Positions 15,947 through 25,590 of a stretch of 64,000 nt of DNA are shown one piece after another. Where the stretch lies: contig CANNUY010000002.1 in assembly GCA_947525005.1 (NCBI GenBank), forward strand, positions 1 to 64,000. Direction: 5' to 3'. The stretch is from an uncultured Candidatus Melainabacteria bacterium. Its GTDB lineage: Bacteria; Cyanobacteriota; Vampirovibrionia; Gastranaerophilales; Gastranaerophilaceae. Both the position numbers and the translations under genes were made by a program. Every line of letters begins with the position of its first letter. Position 1 is the first letter of the stretch. The notes beneath the pieces are model-generated. The model was not told the origin of the DNA. It ran no database searches and worked only from the letters and a program-made list of their open reading frames with translations.

Positions 15947-17347
15947 TTGAAAAGAGTGTTTAATAAAAAAGGTTTTATAATATTTAATATTGCATTGATG
16001 TTATGTTTATCAGTGCCAAAAGTTTTTGGTGCTTCACCAGACCAAATATATGACGAAGTTTGGAGATTGATTAATCTTAAATATGTTGATCAAACTGATA
16101 ATTCTCAAGATTGGAATATTTGGCGACATAAATACGATGGAAAACTTAAAACGAAAGAAGATGCTTACGTTGCGATTGATACAATGTTAGCAAGTTTGAA
16201 TGACCCATATACAAGATTTTTAGACCCAAAAGAATTTGCAGAGGAAACTTCTTCAATTAAGGGTTCTTTGCAAGGTATTGGTATTCAGATTGGTATGAAA
16301 GACGGTAACCTTGTAGTTATTGCACCAATCGAGGGTTCACCTGCTTATAAAGCTGGTATGTTGACTGACGATATGATTCTTGAAATAGATGGTGTTAGCA
16401 CAAAAGGTATAACTATTGATAAGGCTGCTGATAAAATTAGAGGTGATAAAGGTACTCAAGTTACTTTGGTTGTTAAAAGAAAAGACGAAATAAAGAAGTT
16501 TACAATTACTCGTGATGAGATTGAAATTAAGTCTGTATCTGTAAAAACACCTATTGAAACAAGAGTTCCTGATAGTATTCAGTATATTAGACTAAGCTCA
16601 TTCATTAGTAAAAATGCTTCTTCTGAAATATTGAATATTTTAAAAACCACAAGTCGAACTAAAAAAGGTTATATTTTAGATTTGCGTTCAAATCCAGGAG
16701 GATTGTTAACTAATGCAATCTTGATGTCAGATATGTTCTTGCAAGGTGGTGGAATTGTTAGTACTGTTGATAGAAATGGATATAAAGATACGACAAGAGC
16801 TGCAAGATTTAGAATTACAGATAAGCCTTTGGTGATTCTTGTTAATAAAGGTTCTGCATCTGCAAGTGAAATTTTTAGTGGTGCTATGAAAGATAACTGT
16901 AGAGCAATCCTTGTTGGAGAACAAACTTTTGGTAAAGGTTTAGTGCAAGAGATTAATAGATTATCAGATGATTCTGGGGTAAATATTACTATTCAAAAAT
17001 ATTTGACTCCAAATGGAACTGATATACATAAAAAAGGTATTACGCCTGACGTAGAAGTCAAGTTGTCAGCTGATAATGTTAAAAATAAAGACGATGTTCA
17101 GTTAAAAGAAGCTATGAGAATATTGTTAAAAGAGTGTGGTGAGTCTATTCCAGATTATTTAAGACCTGATTATAAACCACCTGTTCAAAAAGCTACAAAA
17201 AAAGTAGAAACAGTGAAGAAAACTTCAGAACAAAGTTCAACTGTTACTGACCCTGCTAAATGCAAAACAGAACAAAAATCTTCTGAACCAAAAGAGTCAG
17301 AAAAAAAGGAAGTTGAACAACCAAAAGTTCCAGTAGAAAGCAAATAA
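15947..17347 (+). CDS. ctpA: Carboxyl-terminal processing peptidase (S41 family)
   Basis: An exported serine protease that trims C-termini of envelope proteins. An N-terminal signal helix (about 10-28, FIIFNIALMLCLSVP) precedes a PDZ domain (about 105-190). The S41 core has the Ser/Lys dyad S305 (in KGSASASE) and K330 (in FGKG). The last ~60 residues are a Lys/Glu/Pro/Ser-rich disordered tail. The start is TTG behind a strong GGGAGGG site. recJ follows after 1 bp, so both are cotranscribed. Confidence 0.92.
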   Translation: MKRVFNKKGFIIFNIALMLCLSVPKVFGASPDQIYDEVWRLINLKYVDQTDNSQDWNIWRHKYDGKLKTKEDAYVAIDTMLASLNDPYTRFLDPKEFAEETSSIKGSLQGIGIQIGMKDGNLVVIAPIEGSPAYKAGMLTDDMILEIDGVSTKGITIDKAADKIRGDKGTQVTLVVKRKDEIKKFTITRDEIEIKSVSVKTPIETRVPDSIQYIRLSSFISKNASSEILNILKTTSRTKKGYILDLRSNPGGLLTNAILMSDMFLQGGGIVSTVDRNGYKDTTRAARFRITDKPLVILVNKGSASASEIFSGAMKDNCRAILVGEQTFGKGLVQEINRLSDDSGVNITIQKYLTPNGTDIHKKGITPDVEVKLSADNVKNKDDVQLKEAMRILLKECGESIPDYLRPDYKPPVQKATKKVETVKKTSEQSSTVTDPAKCKTEQKSSEPKESEKKEVEQPKVPVESK

Positions 17348-17348
17348 T

Positions 17349-19703
17349 ATGGTTAAAAAAGAATGGAGAATTCATAATAAAGATGAGAAAAAGTCGCTTA
17401 TAGAGCGACTTTTATCTGTGCGTGGCGTTGGTAAAGATGAGGTTGAAACATTTTTAGACCCGTATTCTTTAACACTTACTCACCCTAATGCTTTTTGTGA
17501 TATGCGAAAATCTGTTGATAGGATAGCAAAAGCAATAGATAATTCTGAAAAAATACTTATTTATGGTGATTTTGACGCAGATGGTGTTACATCTACTTCT
17601 TTGTTAATGAAAACTTTGACTTTTTTAGGGGCTGATGTTGAGTATTATATTCCGACAAGAGAAAATGAGGGTCACGGTTTATCGACAAATTCGTTGGTTA
17701 AACTCATGGTAAAAGTTAAGCCTAAACTTATTATTACAGTGGATTGTGGTATAAGTAATGTTGAAGAAGTTGCTTTTATCAACAGTTTTAAAAAAGATAT
17801 TATAATAACAGACCACCACGAAGCACCTGAACAATTACCAGAAGCGTTTGGGATTATTAACCCTAAAGCTCCAAATTCATTAGATGAAAATTTAACAGCT
17901 ACGGAGATTAGGTATTTAAGTTCTTTAGCAGGTGTTGGAGTCGCTTTTAAATTGGCACAAGGTGTGTTAGAGCATTATGATAAACTTGAATATTCTATGG
18001 ATATACTTCCATTTGTAGCAGTTGGTACTATTGCTGATGTTGTTCCATTAGTGGGTGAAAACAGGTTTTATGTATTAAAAGGTTTAGATTTAATCAGAGG
18101 TGGTAGACATTATGGTTTAAAGCGTTTGTTGGAAACAGCTGGACATAATAATATAGAGGACGGTATAACAGCAGAACAAGTTGCCTTTGGGATTGCACCA
18201 AGAATTAATGCTTGTGGAAGATTGGATTCTGTCGGCGATGCTGTAAAGGTTTTGATTAGCGAGAATAGGCAAGAAGTTGAAGTGTCTGTTATGGCTTTAA
18301 ATAATTATAACAAGATTAGACAAGAACTATGTAATGAGATTTTTTTAGAAGCTGATAAGATGGCACAAAATTCAAGAGATAATATGTTAGTGCTTTATAA
18401 AAAAGACTGGCATGTAGGAATTATCGGGATTGTTGCATCAAAATTGGTTGAAAAATATGGGAAACCAACATTTTTAATGATGTATTCAGAAGATACTAAT
18501 CAAATAAGATGTTCAGCAAGAGGGGTTAATGGTTGTGATGACTTAAATCTTTATGAAATAATTTCTGATATTTCTGATAAATTAGACGGGTTTGGTGGTC
18601 ACGCTTTAGCGGCAGGACTTTATTTTTCACCTGAAAAATCTTCATTTGAATCTGTTAAAAAGGCTTTGTTGGATTCATTTGATAGACACATGAATAACAA
18701 AAAGATTATACCTGTATTGGATATTGATTTAGAGATTGAGCCAGAAGATATAACGGTTGATTTAGTTAACGATATCGCAAGATTAGAACCTTTTGGAGCA
18801 TCTAATCCGTCACCAACTTTTGCGATTGAAGGTTTTACTCTTAGACAAAAGAAACTTATGGGTGCTAATAAAGAGCATTTAAAACTTGTTATTGAAAAAG
18901 ATGGAATACCGTTTGATGCAATTTGGTGGTCAAGAGGTGATGTGAGTTTACAGTCAGGTGATAGCTTAGATGTTGCTTTTGCTCCTCAGATAAATGTATT
19001 TAATGGGAATGTAAATTTACAGTTGATTATTAAAGATGTTCATTCTGATAGTTTGATTGAGGAAGACAATTCTACAAATATTATTATGCACGATGACAGA
19101 CGTAAGACTGATATATTAGATAAGGTTAACGGTTATTTGGCAAATACTAAGTATGAGTTTTCTGTTTTTGCAGAGAAGAATTATATTATCGAAAGATTAA
19201 GACAGTACCCAGAAGTGTTCAAAAGAATTGTTAATAGAGCAAGTATTTCAGGGTGTGATGGAGTAATGTTTTTTGATTATCCACCAAATCAAGAAATCCT
19301 TTTGAATATAATTTCTAAAGCATCACCATCTAGAATTCATTTTATGAAATATGAAGTAGATGAGATGTTAAGATTTAATTTTTTAAAGACATTTGCAGGC
19401 ATGATTAAATATTCTTGTAACTCAAGGGGTGGCAAGTTTGATTTGAACGGTTGTGCGTGTTATTTAGGAATAACAACATATATGGTTGAACTTTTGTTGC
19501 AGGTGTTTGAAGAAAACGGTTCTATTGTCATAAAGGATAGAGGAGAGGAGTTCTATATTATAGAACTTAAACAGACTGACGGTATAAAAATTGAAGGTTG
19601 TCAAGACTGTGAAAGTTATAATGATTTTACTGCATTGTTAGACGAAATATTACAGACGCAGAATGAGTTTATGACGTGTGACTTAGAAACGATAATGAAG
19701 TAG
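17349..19703 (+). CDS. recJ: Single-stranded-DNA exonuclease RecJ
   Basis: A 5'-3' single-strand exonuclease for recombination and mismatch or base repair. Motif I is GDFDADGVTSTSL, the DHH motif is at 155-157 (TDHHEAPEQLP), and the DHHA1 nucleic-acid-binding motif is GFGGHALAAG. After the OB-fold come ~200 further residues (about 585-784) including DRRKTDILDKVNGYL. A similar tail exists in long Firmicutes-type RecJ proteins of about 785 aa. It directly follows ctpA. Confidence 0.94.
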   Translation: MVKKEWRIHNKDEKKSLIERLLSVRGVGKDEVETFLDPYSLTLTHPNAFCDMRKSVDRIAKAIDNSEKILIYGDFDADGVTSTSLLMKTLTFLGADVEYYIPTRENEGHGLSTNSLVKLMVKVKPKLIITVDCGISNVEEVAFINSFKKDIIITDHHEAPEQLPEAFGIINPKAPNSLDENLTATEIRYLSSLAGVGVAFKLAQGVLEHYDKLEYSMDILPFVAVGTIADVVPLVGENRFYVLKGLDLIRGGRHYGLKRLLETAGHNNIEDGITAEQVAFGIAPRINACGRLDSVGDAVKVLISENRQEVEVSVMALNNYNKIRQELCNEIFLEADKMAQNSRDNMLVLYKKDWHVGIIGIVASKLVEKYGKPTFLMMYSEDTNQIRCSARGVNGCDDLNLYEIISDISDKLDGFGGHALAAGLYFSPEKSSFESVKKALLDSFDRHMNNKKIIPVLDIDLEIEPEDITVDLVNDIARLEPFGASNPSPTFAIEGFTLRQKKLMGANKEHLKLVIEKDGIPFDAIWWSRGDVSLQSGDSLDVAFAPQINVFNGNVNLQLIIKDVHSDSLIEEDNSTNIIMHDDRRKTDILDKVNGYLANTKYEFSVFAEKNYIIERLRQYPEVFKRIVNRASISGCDGVMFFDYPPNQEILLNIISKASPSRIHFMKYEVDEMLRFNFLKTFAGMIKYSCNSRGGKFDLNGCACYLGITTYMVELLLQVFEENGSIVIKDRGEEFYIIELKQTDGIKIEGCQDCESYNDFTALLDEILQTQNEFMTCDLETIMK

Positions 19704-19731
19704 GTTATGTTTTCGGAATCCCTGTAAACAC

Positions 19732-19758
19732 TTTGTTGGGGTGGAAACCCTAACCTAC
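19732..19758 (-). repeat. Dispersed short palindrome family A (inverted copy)
   Basis: tttgttggggtggaaaccct...aacctac is the reverse complement of the form seen at 44497 and 54007. Confidence 0.7.
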
Positions 19759-19780
19759 AGTTGATTATTTAGCCCTGCAG

Positions 19781-19810
19781 GTCGTGTTCAACGATTTGAT
19801 TGAACACGAC
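19781..19810. terminator. Inverted repeat (family F) between convergent recJ and aldolase genes
   Basis: gtcgtgttca / tgaacacgac is a 10-bp perfect stem with the loop acgatttgat. A decayed copy sits in the equivalent convergent spacer at 28153-28182. It probably acts as a bidirectional terminator. Confidence 0.55.
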
Positions 19811-19816
19811 AAAACC

Positions 19817-20821
19817 TTATACAACCAATTTTTCTATAAACTCTTTATCAAATACACTCTTTTTTTCTTCAGGTATAGCCTGAAAAATCTTGTTCATTTC
19901 TTCTGTTTTAAACCCTTTTTCTGACAAGAATTTTACATAATTTGGGTGACAATGGTTTATCCCTGCTAGATAATTTTCGACAGAACAACCCCATGGAGTC
20001 TTTTCATATATAGGCATAATATATTTATGTGAAACCTCTGTAATAGAGGTTATATCATATTTTTTTTGATAGTTTTTGTTTAAGTATTGAGTAATTAATT
20101 CTGTACACAAGTTTCCAGCGCCTCTACCCATTCCAAAAACACTGGAATCTATAATTAAATCTCGTTGTTGTCTTTCTCTTTGAAAATTGTTGTTGGAGTT
20201 TTCGTACTTGTGACAAAGTTTAATAAGCGTTTCAGCGTTTCTAAACGACATCTGTAAATTATTGTGTGAATGAAAACAAATCGCAATCTTTTTGTCAAGT
20301 TGACTATCAATTCTTTTGAACAAATCTGTTATCTCATCTGTTGTCATCTCTCCAATCGTATCAGCTATAGTTAACGCTATAGGTGAAATTTTATTAACTC
20401 TAGATATCAAGTCTGAAAGTTCTTCATCAGTATAACTATCCGTAACCATAGGATTTATAAAAATATTAAATCCTTTATCTTTCATTGCTCTACAAAATTC
20501 TAGTGCCTTAAAACGCTCGTGTTTCTTAAAAGCAATCCTCAATGTTATATTATTTGATAGGTCTAAATCTTCAATTTTTATATCGCCATAGTTTATCATA
20601 AGGCAGAGATTGTGAGCGTTAGAAAAGGTTTTTAATTGAGAAGTTTTTGAAAAGATACTTTTTTCGTTTTTATAATCAATATTTTTTAAAAACCCACATT
20701 CTATATAATCCAAATTAGATTTTGAAAGTGAATTGATAATTTGTTTAATATTATCAAATCCAAATTCCCAATTATTTATATATCCACCATCTCTAAGGGT
20801 GCAGTCAAGAACTTTAATCAT
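19817..20821 (-). CDS. HMGL-like (DRE-TIM) aldolase family protein
   Basis: The TIM-barrel N-terminus LDCTLRDGGYINNWEFG carries the DRE-TIM metal/acid motif (T-L-R-D-G). CFHSHNNLQMSFRNA supplies the H-x-H metal ligands, followed by GMGRGAGN. It resembles 4-hydroxy-2-oxovalerate aldolase-like proteins, although no partner dehydrogenase is near. In some bacteria such genes lie in surface-polysaccharide clusters; here it follows mutS2 by 13 bp. Substrate unknown. Confidence 0.8.
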   Translation of the reverse strand: MIKVLDCTLRDGGYINNWEFGFDNIKQIINSLSKSNLDYIECGFLKNIDYKNEKSIFSKTSQLKTFSNAHNLCLMINYGDIKIEDLDLSNNITLRIAFKKHERFKALEFCRAMKDKGFNIFINPMVTDSYTDEELSDLISRVNKISPIALTIADTIGEMTTDEITDLFKRIDSQLDKKIAICFHSHNNLQMSFRNAETLIKLCHKYENSNNNFQRERQQRDLIIDSSVFGMGRGAGNLCTELITQYLNKNYQKKYDITSITEVSHKYIMPIYEKTPWGCSVENYLAGINHCHPNYVKFLSEKGFKTEEMNKIFQAIPEEKKSVFDKEFIEKLVV

Positions 20822-20834
20822 AACAAGGTGGCTC

Positions 20835-23198
20835 CTAATTTATATCAACCACGCTTACACCGTCGCCACCCTCTGTGTTTTCGCCGGCTCTAAATTTAGC
20901 AACATAAGGTGAAGATGAAAGAAAATCTCTTACAGCGGATTTTAATGCACCTGTTCCGTGACCGTGTATAATTGAAACAGGGGTTAAATTCACAAGGCTA
21001 GCTTTATCCAAAAATGCTTCTAATTCATCAAGAGCTTCTTCTACACGATATCCTCTTAAATCAAGGGTATTTGACATAGCATATCGTTTTAATTCAAAGT
21101 GTTGTGATGGTTTTACAGGTTTAAATAAAGGTTTTTGTATAAGTGATTTGTTGTATAAAGCAAGTTTATTTTGCTTAATCTTGGTTTTGATATTTCCCAT
21201 CATTACAAAGACATTCTTGTTTTTATCAGGAAGTGAAAGTAATTCTACTTCTTGGTGAATATCTTTTACAATCAATTTATCGTGAATTTTCGCTTCTTCC
21301 CAATTTATTTCATCGTATTTTTCTTGTTCTTCAAGTTCGTTCAAATCACCTCTGAACTTGGATTCAAGTTTTGCAAGTCTAGCGTAAGAACGACGTGCAA
21401 TTTTTTCAGATTTATCTTTTCTCAATTCTGTCAAAATATCCTTGATTTCTGCTTTTGCTTCATCAAGTTCTGAATCAAACCTATTTTTGATATGTTTAAT
21501 TGTTTTGTTTTTAGATTTTTTTAGGTCGGTAACTTCTTTTTCGTATTTCTTTTTAAGGTTCTGAGCTTCTGCGTTTGTTTCTTCAGCTGTTTTAAGGTTT
21601 TGTGTTAACTGTTGGTGAGTATCTTGTAATTTTTCCACAACCTCAAGCGAGATGTCTTTATGTTTATATAAGATATCTTGTGCTTGTTTGATAAGAGTTT
21701 TGTCTAAACCTAAATTAGATGAAACTGCAATAGCGTTACTCAACCCAGGGATACCGATTACAAGGTTATAAGTCGGCGAAAGTGTTTCTGTATCAAATTC
21801 TACGCTTGCGTTTTTGAAATAGTTATCAGAATATTCTAAGGATTTTAATTCTCCATAGTGTGTTGTAATAACTGAATTTACAGATAGTTTTTGTAATCTT
21901 TTAAGTATTACTTCTGCTAAAACAGCACCTTCTACAGGATCAGTACCCGCACAAAGTTCATCTATCAAAACAAAGCTATCAGAGTTTGATTGGTTAAGTA
22001 TATCAATAATGTTTGTCATATGTGATGAAAAAGTTGAAAGGTTCTGTAAGATGTTTTGTGAGTCACCAATATCAGCAAAAACTGTTTTAAACGGATAAAT
22101 ACGAGCCTCTGTACAAGGTAAAAACATTCCTGAATTCGTCATAAGCAAAAATAATCCGATTGTTTTCAATGCAACAGTCTTTCCGCCTGTGTTTGAGCCT
22201 GTAATCAATACAGAGTGGTAATCCTTACCTATAGAAAAATCGTTAACAACTAGAGGGTTTACTCGTCCTATTAAAAGTGGGTGACGCATTTTTTCTAGTT
22301 TGATTATTTTTTTTGTCTCAAGGATTGGTTCAACTGATTGGGTCTTTATTGCGTATCTAGCTTTTGCAAAATGAAAATCTATTTCACCTAAGATTGTTAT
22401 ACTTGTTTTTATATCTTCTAGGTTTATTTTTATTTCTCGGCTAAGGTTTGTTAATATGCTGATTATTTCACCGTGAATTTTTGATTTTACTTCTCTTATT
22501 TTATTGTTTAGTGGAACAATTTGATTAGGTTCAATATAAAAAGTTTTGTTTGTTGCTGAAACATCATGAACAATCCCTGCAATCTTGTTTTTCGATGGTG
22601 CTTTAACTTGAAAAACTATTCTATCATCACGCACTGTATAGATTTGTTCTTGAAGATGTTTGTTGAAATCAGGTGAATTAAGCAATTTTGTAACAGTGGA
22701 TTTTAAGTTATCTTCAGTGTCTTTTAGTGATGAATACAATCCTGAAAGTGTTTGAGTAGCATTATGTTTGACGTTATAGTTTTCATCAAATGTTTCTACA
22801 ATCTTATCTTCAAGGTCTTTGTTTACATATAGTTTTTTGCTTAAATTGAATAAAAGAGATTCTGAGTCTGAGTTTTCTCTAAGGAAGTTTTTTACTAATC
22901 TTGAACTTCTAAGAGTTTTTGAAAAATCTATAAGTTCTGTTTCTTCAAAGTATTCAGGTCTGAAATCAATCTTTGATAAATCTATTACAAACTCTAATGG
23001 GATATCTACAGCTTGATTAAGAATATCAAGAGCTTCCTTTGTGAAATTAAGCAGAGTTTGAATGATTTCTGGCTTTTTTTCAGGCAAAAGCTTTAGACAA
23101 AGCTCTTTTGAATAGTTGCAACGTGAAAAGTTTGCAAGTTCGTTAAGAACCTTTGGATATTCTAGAGAATCTAAAGTTTTTTGATAAATACCACCCAT
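20835..23198 (-). CDS. mutS2: Endonuclease MutS2
   Basis: A MutS-like ATPase without the mismatch-recognition domain. It has core and clamp helices, Walker A TGSNTGGKT (about 335-343), LIDELCAGTDP (Walker B), a long coiled coil (about 505-625), and a C-terminal Smr nuclease domain with LDLRGYRVEEALDEL and IIHGHGTGALK. 787 residues is typical. The family has been linked to suppression of recombination and to rescue of collided ribosomes. The aldolase-like gene is transcribed with it. Confidence 0.95.
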   Translation of the reverse strand: MGGIYQKTLDSLEYPKVLNELANFSRCNYSKELCLKLLPEKKPEIIQTLLNFTKEALDILNQAVDIPLEFVIDLSKIDFRPEYFEETELIDFSKTLRSSRLVKNFLRENSDSESLLFNLSKKLYVNKDLEDKIVETFDENYNVKHNATQTLSGLYSSLKDTEDNLKSTVTKLLNSPDFNKHLQEQIYTVRDDRIVFQVKAPSKNKIAGIVHDVSATNKTFYIEPNQIVPLNNKIREVKSKIHGEIISILTNLSREIKINLEDIKTSITILGEIDFHFAKARYAIKTQSVEPILETKKIIKLEKMRHPLLIGRVNPLVVNDFSIGKDYHSVLITGSNTGGKTVALKTIGLFLLMTNSGMFLPCTEARIYPFKTVFADIGDSQNILQNLSTFSSHMTNIIDILNQSNSDSFVLIDELCAGTDPVEGAVLAEVILKRLQKLSVNSVITTHYGELKSLEYSDNYFKNASVEFDTETLSPTYNLVIGIPGLSNAIAVSSNLGLDKTLIKQAQDILYKHKDISLEVVEKLQDTHQQLTQNLKTAEETNAEAQNLKKKYEKEVTDLKKSKNKTIKHIKNRFDSELDEAKAEIKDILTELRKDKSEKIARRSYARLAKLESKFRGDLNELEEQEKYDEINWEEAKIHDKLIVKDIHQEVELLSLPDKNKNVFVMMGNIKTKIKQNKLALYNKSLIQKPLFKPVKPSQHFELKRYAMSNTLDLRGYRVEEALDELEAFLDKASLVNLTPVSIIHGHGTGALKSAVRDFLSSSPYVAKFRAGENTEGGDGVSVVDIN

Positions 23199-23272
23199 AG
23201 TTAAAATATACCGTAATCATAGCGAGATTGCAACGAGGTTACTAAGTTATTAGAATTCATCTGAATAACATT

Positions 23273-23647
23273 TTACATATCAAAAATCTTTTTTATTTTA
23301 GCAAAATGTGAATTGGCGTTTTCAAGGTTTTTAGCAGCATTTGTAGCACCTTCCATTGCTATAATAATTCCGTCAGCTTTTGTCTTTGGTTCTTTTGAAA
23401 AATACGCAGTGTTAGCTACAACAGCTTTATAAACTCCAGTAGATGTTACTGTTTGCTCAATTGGAACAGATACATTTTTGTTTCGTCCTACCAAATATCC
23501 AACTTTTTCTGTGAAAAACTCTCTTTCTTTTTCCGGTAATTCTTTAATTGCTTGTTCAAAATGGTTTAGAACAAATTGGTTTGGTTTTTTAAAAGCCATT
23601 CCAAACGATTGATTTCTGTTATAAGAACCTATTGTATTCATATTCAC
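23273..23647 (-). CDS. Hypothetical protein with Asn/Ser-rich leader and SFG motif
   Basis: 124 residues. The first 20 (MNMNTIGSYNRNQSFGMAFK) are polar with a QSFG motif, followed by a helical domain. No known fold was recognised. A similar leader appears at the start of three other unrelated proteins in the window (39487, 50700, 62683). GAGGTG lies upstream of the ATG. It is transcribed toward mutS2. Confidence 0.6.
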   Translation of the reverse strand: MNMNTIGSYNRNQSFGMAFKKPNQFVLNHFEQAIKELPEKEREFFTEKVGYLVGRNKNVSVPIEQTVTSTGVYKAVVANTAYFSKEPKTKADGIIIAMEGATNAAKNLENANSHFAKIKKIFDM

Positions 23648-23735
23648 CTCATATAATTGTTGATACTTTTTTATGTGAAAAACGGTGAAATATTTTTTTT
23701 GATAGTTTTATAAATAAATATTACAAAGTTAGATG

Positions 23736-24905
23736 TTATAAAGCTTCTGCTATAACTTTTAAATTTTCATTAGTTATTTTATTAAGCGCCATTTTTTTGT
23801 ACTTATCAGTAAGTAAGTTTTGAGCCTTTAATAGTTCCATAACTTTAATGATAACAGTTTGATTGTCCCCACTTAATAAAGAAACAAGGCTTTCTTCATC
23901 TCTAATAATTTCAAGTACAAAGAAAATAAATGGGCTTTCTTCAAAAAGTTCTTCATACAAAAACGATGTCATTGGGTATAAATTTGCTCTATTAAGTAAA
24001 TTTTTAATATCATTAACTTCGTTTTTAGTGTTTTTATCTTCGTCAAATAAATATTCTTCGTTTTCTGTTATCATGTTAAATTTATCTTTAGCTAGGAATA
24101 AAGCAACTGCAATAGCGCCACTTGGTGACATTTGTAGCATCTTGTCTATAAATTCGTAAAATCTAAATGTAATAACTTGCGAAACAGGGATAAGTTCAAC
24201 AAGTCCGTTAACTATATAGCAAAAAGTTAAAATTGCGTCCTCTTGAAATTCTGTATTTAATAAATCAGGCAGGTTTTCAAGGTATGGAATATCTTCTGCT
24301 ATATTTTCTGATAAAGATGATTTTTTCATAACCTCAAATAACGGCTTTAATGCTGATTTGTCTTGGTATGAAACTAAAAAATTAACTGCTTTCATTTGTT
24401 CAAAATCATCATCGGAATTAAGTAATTTTATAGCTTGGTCAAAAGCTTTTCTATCACCTATTTTTGCTAAAGCTCTAGCACAGTTTTCAGAAAGGCTTGT
24501 TTCATCTGAAAAAGCATATTTGTTTAATAGTTCTAACGCTTTGTTGTTGTGGTTGTATGCAAAAAATCCAGCAGAGTATATTTTTTCGTTTACTGTACCG
24601 TTTTCAAGTTTGTCTAGGATAATATTTGTAACTTCTTCGTCAGCAAATTGAGCCAATGTAGATGTGATAAAGTCTTCATAATATGGTGAATAAATATCTA
24701 AAAACTTTAATAAATTCTTGTAGTTATTTTTTGTACATGCTTTTTCAAGACGTTGTGCAACATTTGATTTCACAAAGTCAAACAAAAAATCATCTTTAGA
24801 CACAAGTTCTCTGAACAAATCTACATCAGAATTGTTAATAATCTCGAACGCAATAGGTTCGTAGTCTTTAGGGTTTTTGCCCGTTAATAATTTTATCTTA
24901 TCCAT
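23736..24905 (-). CDS. HEAT-repeat-like protein
   Basis: 389 residues, all helical. Repeating helical pairs such as ALARIGDRKAFDQAIKLLNS and AVNFLVSYQDKSALKPLFEV are typical of HEAT / PBS-lyase-type repeats. There is no signal peptide and no catalytic motif. Likely a protein-binding scaffold. It lies 15 bp downstream of the DprA-like gene. Confidence 0.7.
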   Translation of the reverse strand: MDKIKLLTGKNPKDYEPIAFEIINNSDVDLFRELVSKDDFLFDFVKSNVAQRLEKACTKNNYKNLLKFLDIYSPYYEDFITSTLAQFADEEVTNIILDKLENGTVNEKIYSAGFFAYNHNNKALELLNKYAFSDETSLSENCARALAKIGDRKAFDQAIKLLNSDDDFEQMKAVNFLVSYQDKSALKPLFEVMKKSSLSENIAEDIPYLENLPDLLNTEFQEDAILTFCYIVNGLVELIPVSQVITFRFYEFIDKMLQMSPSGAIAVALFLAKDKFNMITENEEYLFDEDKNTKNEVNDIKNLLNRANLYPMTSFLYEELFEESPFIFFVLEIIRDEESLVSLLSGDNQTVIIKVMELLKAQNLLTDKYKKMALNKITNENLKVIAEAL

Positions 24906-24920
24906 AATTATAACTTCTTA

Positions 24921-25502
24921 TTAATCTAAGTAAAATACTGTAACAACTTTGTGGTTTTCTTCAGCATATTCAACAGCTGTGTGAAGTGTTTTACTTGTAT
25001 GAGATAAGAAACAAATCAACTGGTTACAATCATCAATGATTTCTCTGTTACAAACTCTAGAAGCATCAGCAAGAGTCATCATAGCTCTGTCTGAGTGTTC
25101 AATGATGTTTGGAACACCGATAAGTTGGTTTTGAACGTCACTAGGTTGTTGACCAATTGTTTGAGGTAAAATAACTTTTAATTTATCAGGATTAGACTTC
25201 ATCGCACCACGAATTGCAGCAGCATTTGTACCGTATGAACCACCTGATGTAATGATAGTATTTCCTTGCATTACTAATGCAGTTGTCAATGTTTCAATCA
25301 TTTGTTGGTGTGTAATAGCCAGATTACGTGAACCAATAATAGCTATTCGTTTGGCTGATTGTTTGATTGTAGCCAATTCCATTGATAGTTCGTCAACTGT
25401 ATCAGGAGCACCCTCAACTGCGATTGGAGCATCATCAAATGGAACCATAATTGAACTTTGCATATTATCTTCGTTATCTGACATATTTACAATATCTTTC
25501 AT
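24921..25502 (-). CDS. DprA/Smf-like Rossmann protein of cyanobacterial type
   Basis: 193 residues. After a 40-residue acidic leader, a nucleotide-binding-type fold reads IAIIGSRNLAITHQQ, GNTIITSGGSYGTNAAAIRGA, KLKVILPQTIGQQP, LADASRVCNREIIDDCNQLICF and a KVVTVFYLD ending. I recall near-identical block order in cyanobacterial proteins annotated as DNA recombination-mediator protein A. The start at 25502 is preferred because longer forms run into pcrA on the other strand; AAGGTG lies upstream. Whether it loads RecA like true DprA is unknown, and it lacks the extra DprA domains. Confidence 0.75.
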   Translation of the reverse strand: MKDIVNMSDNEDNMQSSIMVPFDDAPIAVEGAPDTVDELSMELATIKQSAKRIAIIGSRNLAITHQQMIETLTTALVMQGNTIITSGGSYGTNAAAIRGAMKSNPDKLKVILPQTIGQQPSDVQNQLIGVPNIIEHSDRAMMTLADASRVCNREIIDDCNQLICFLSHTSKTLHTAVEYAEENHKVVTVFYLD

Positions 25503-25590
25503 TATTTTTTTCACCTTTTCAATTGCATTATATAAACTTTTCGTGTATGGTGTTAATAATATCACAAAAATTAGATTTTGGGAATAGGGA

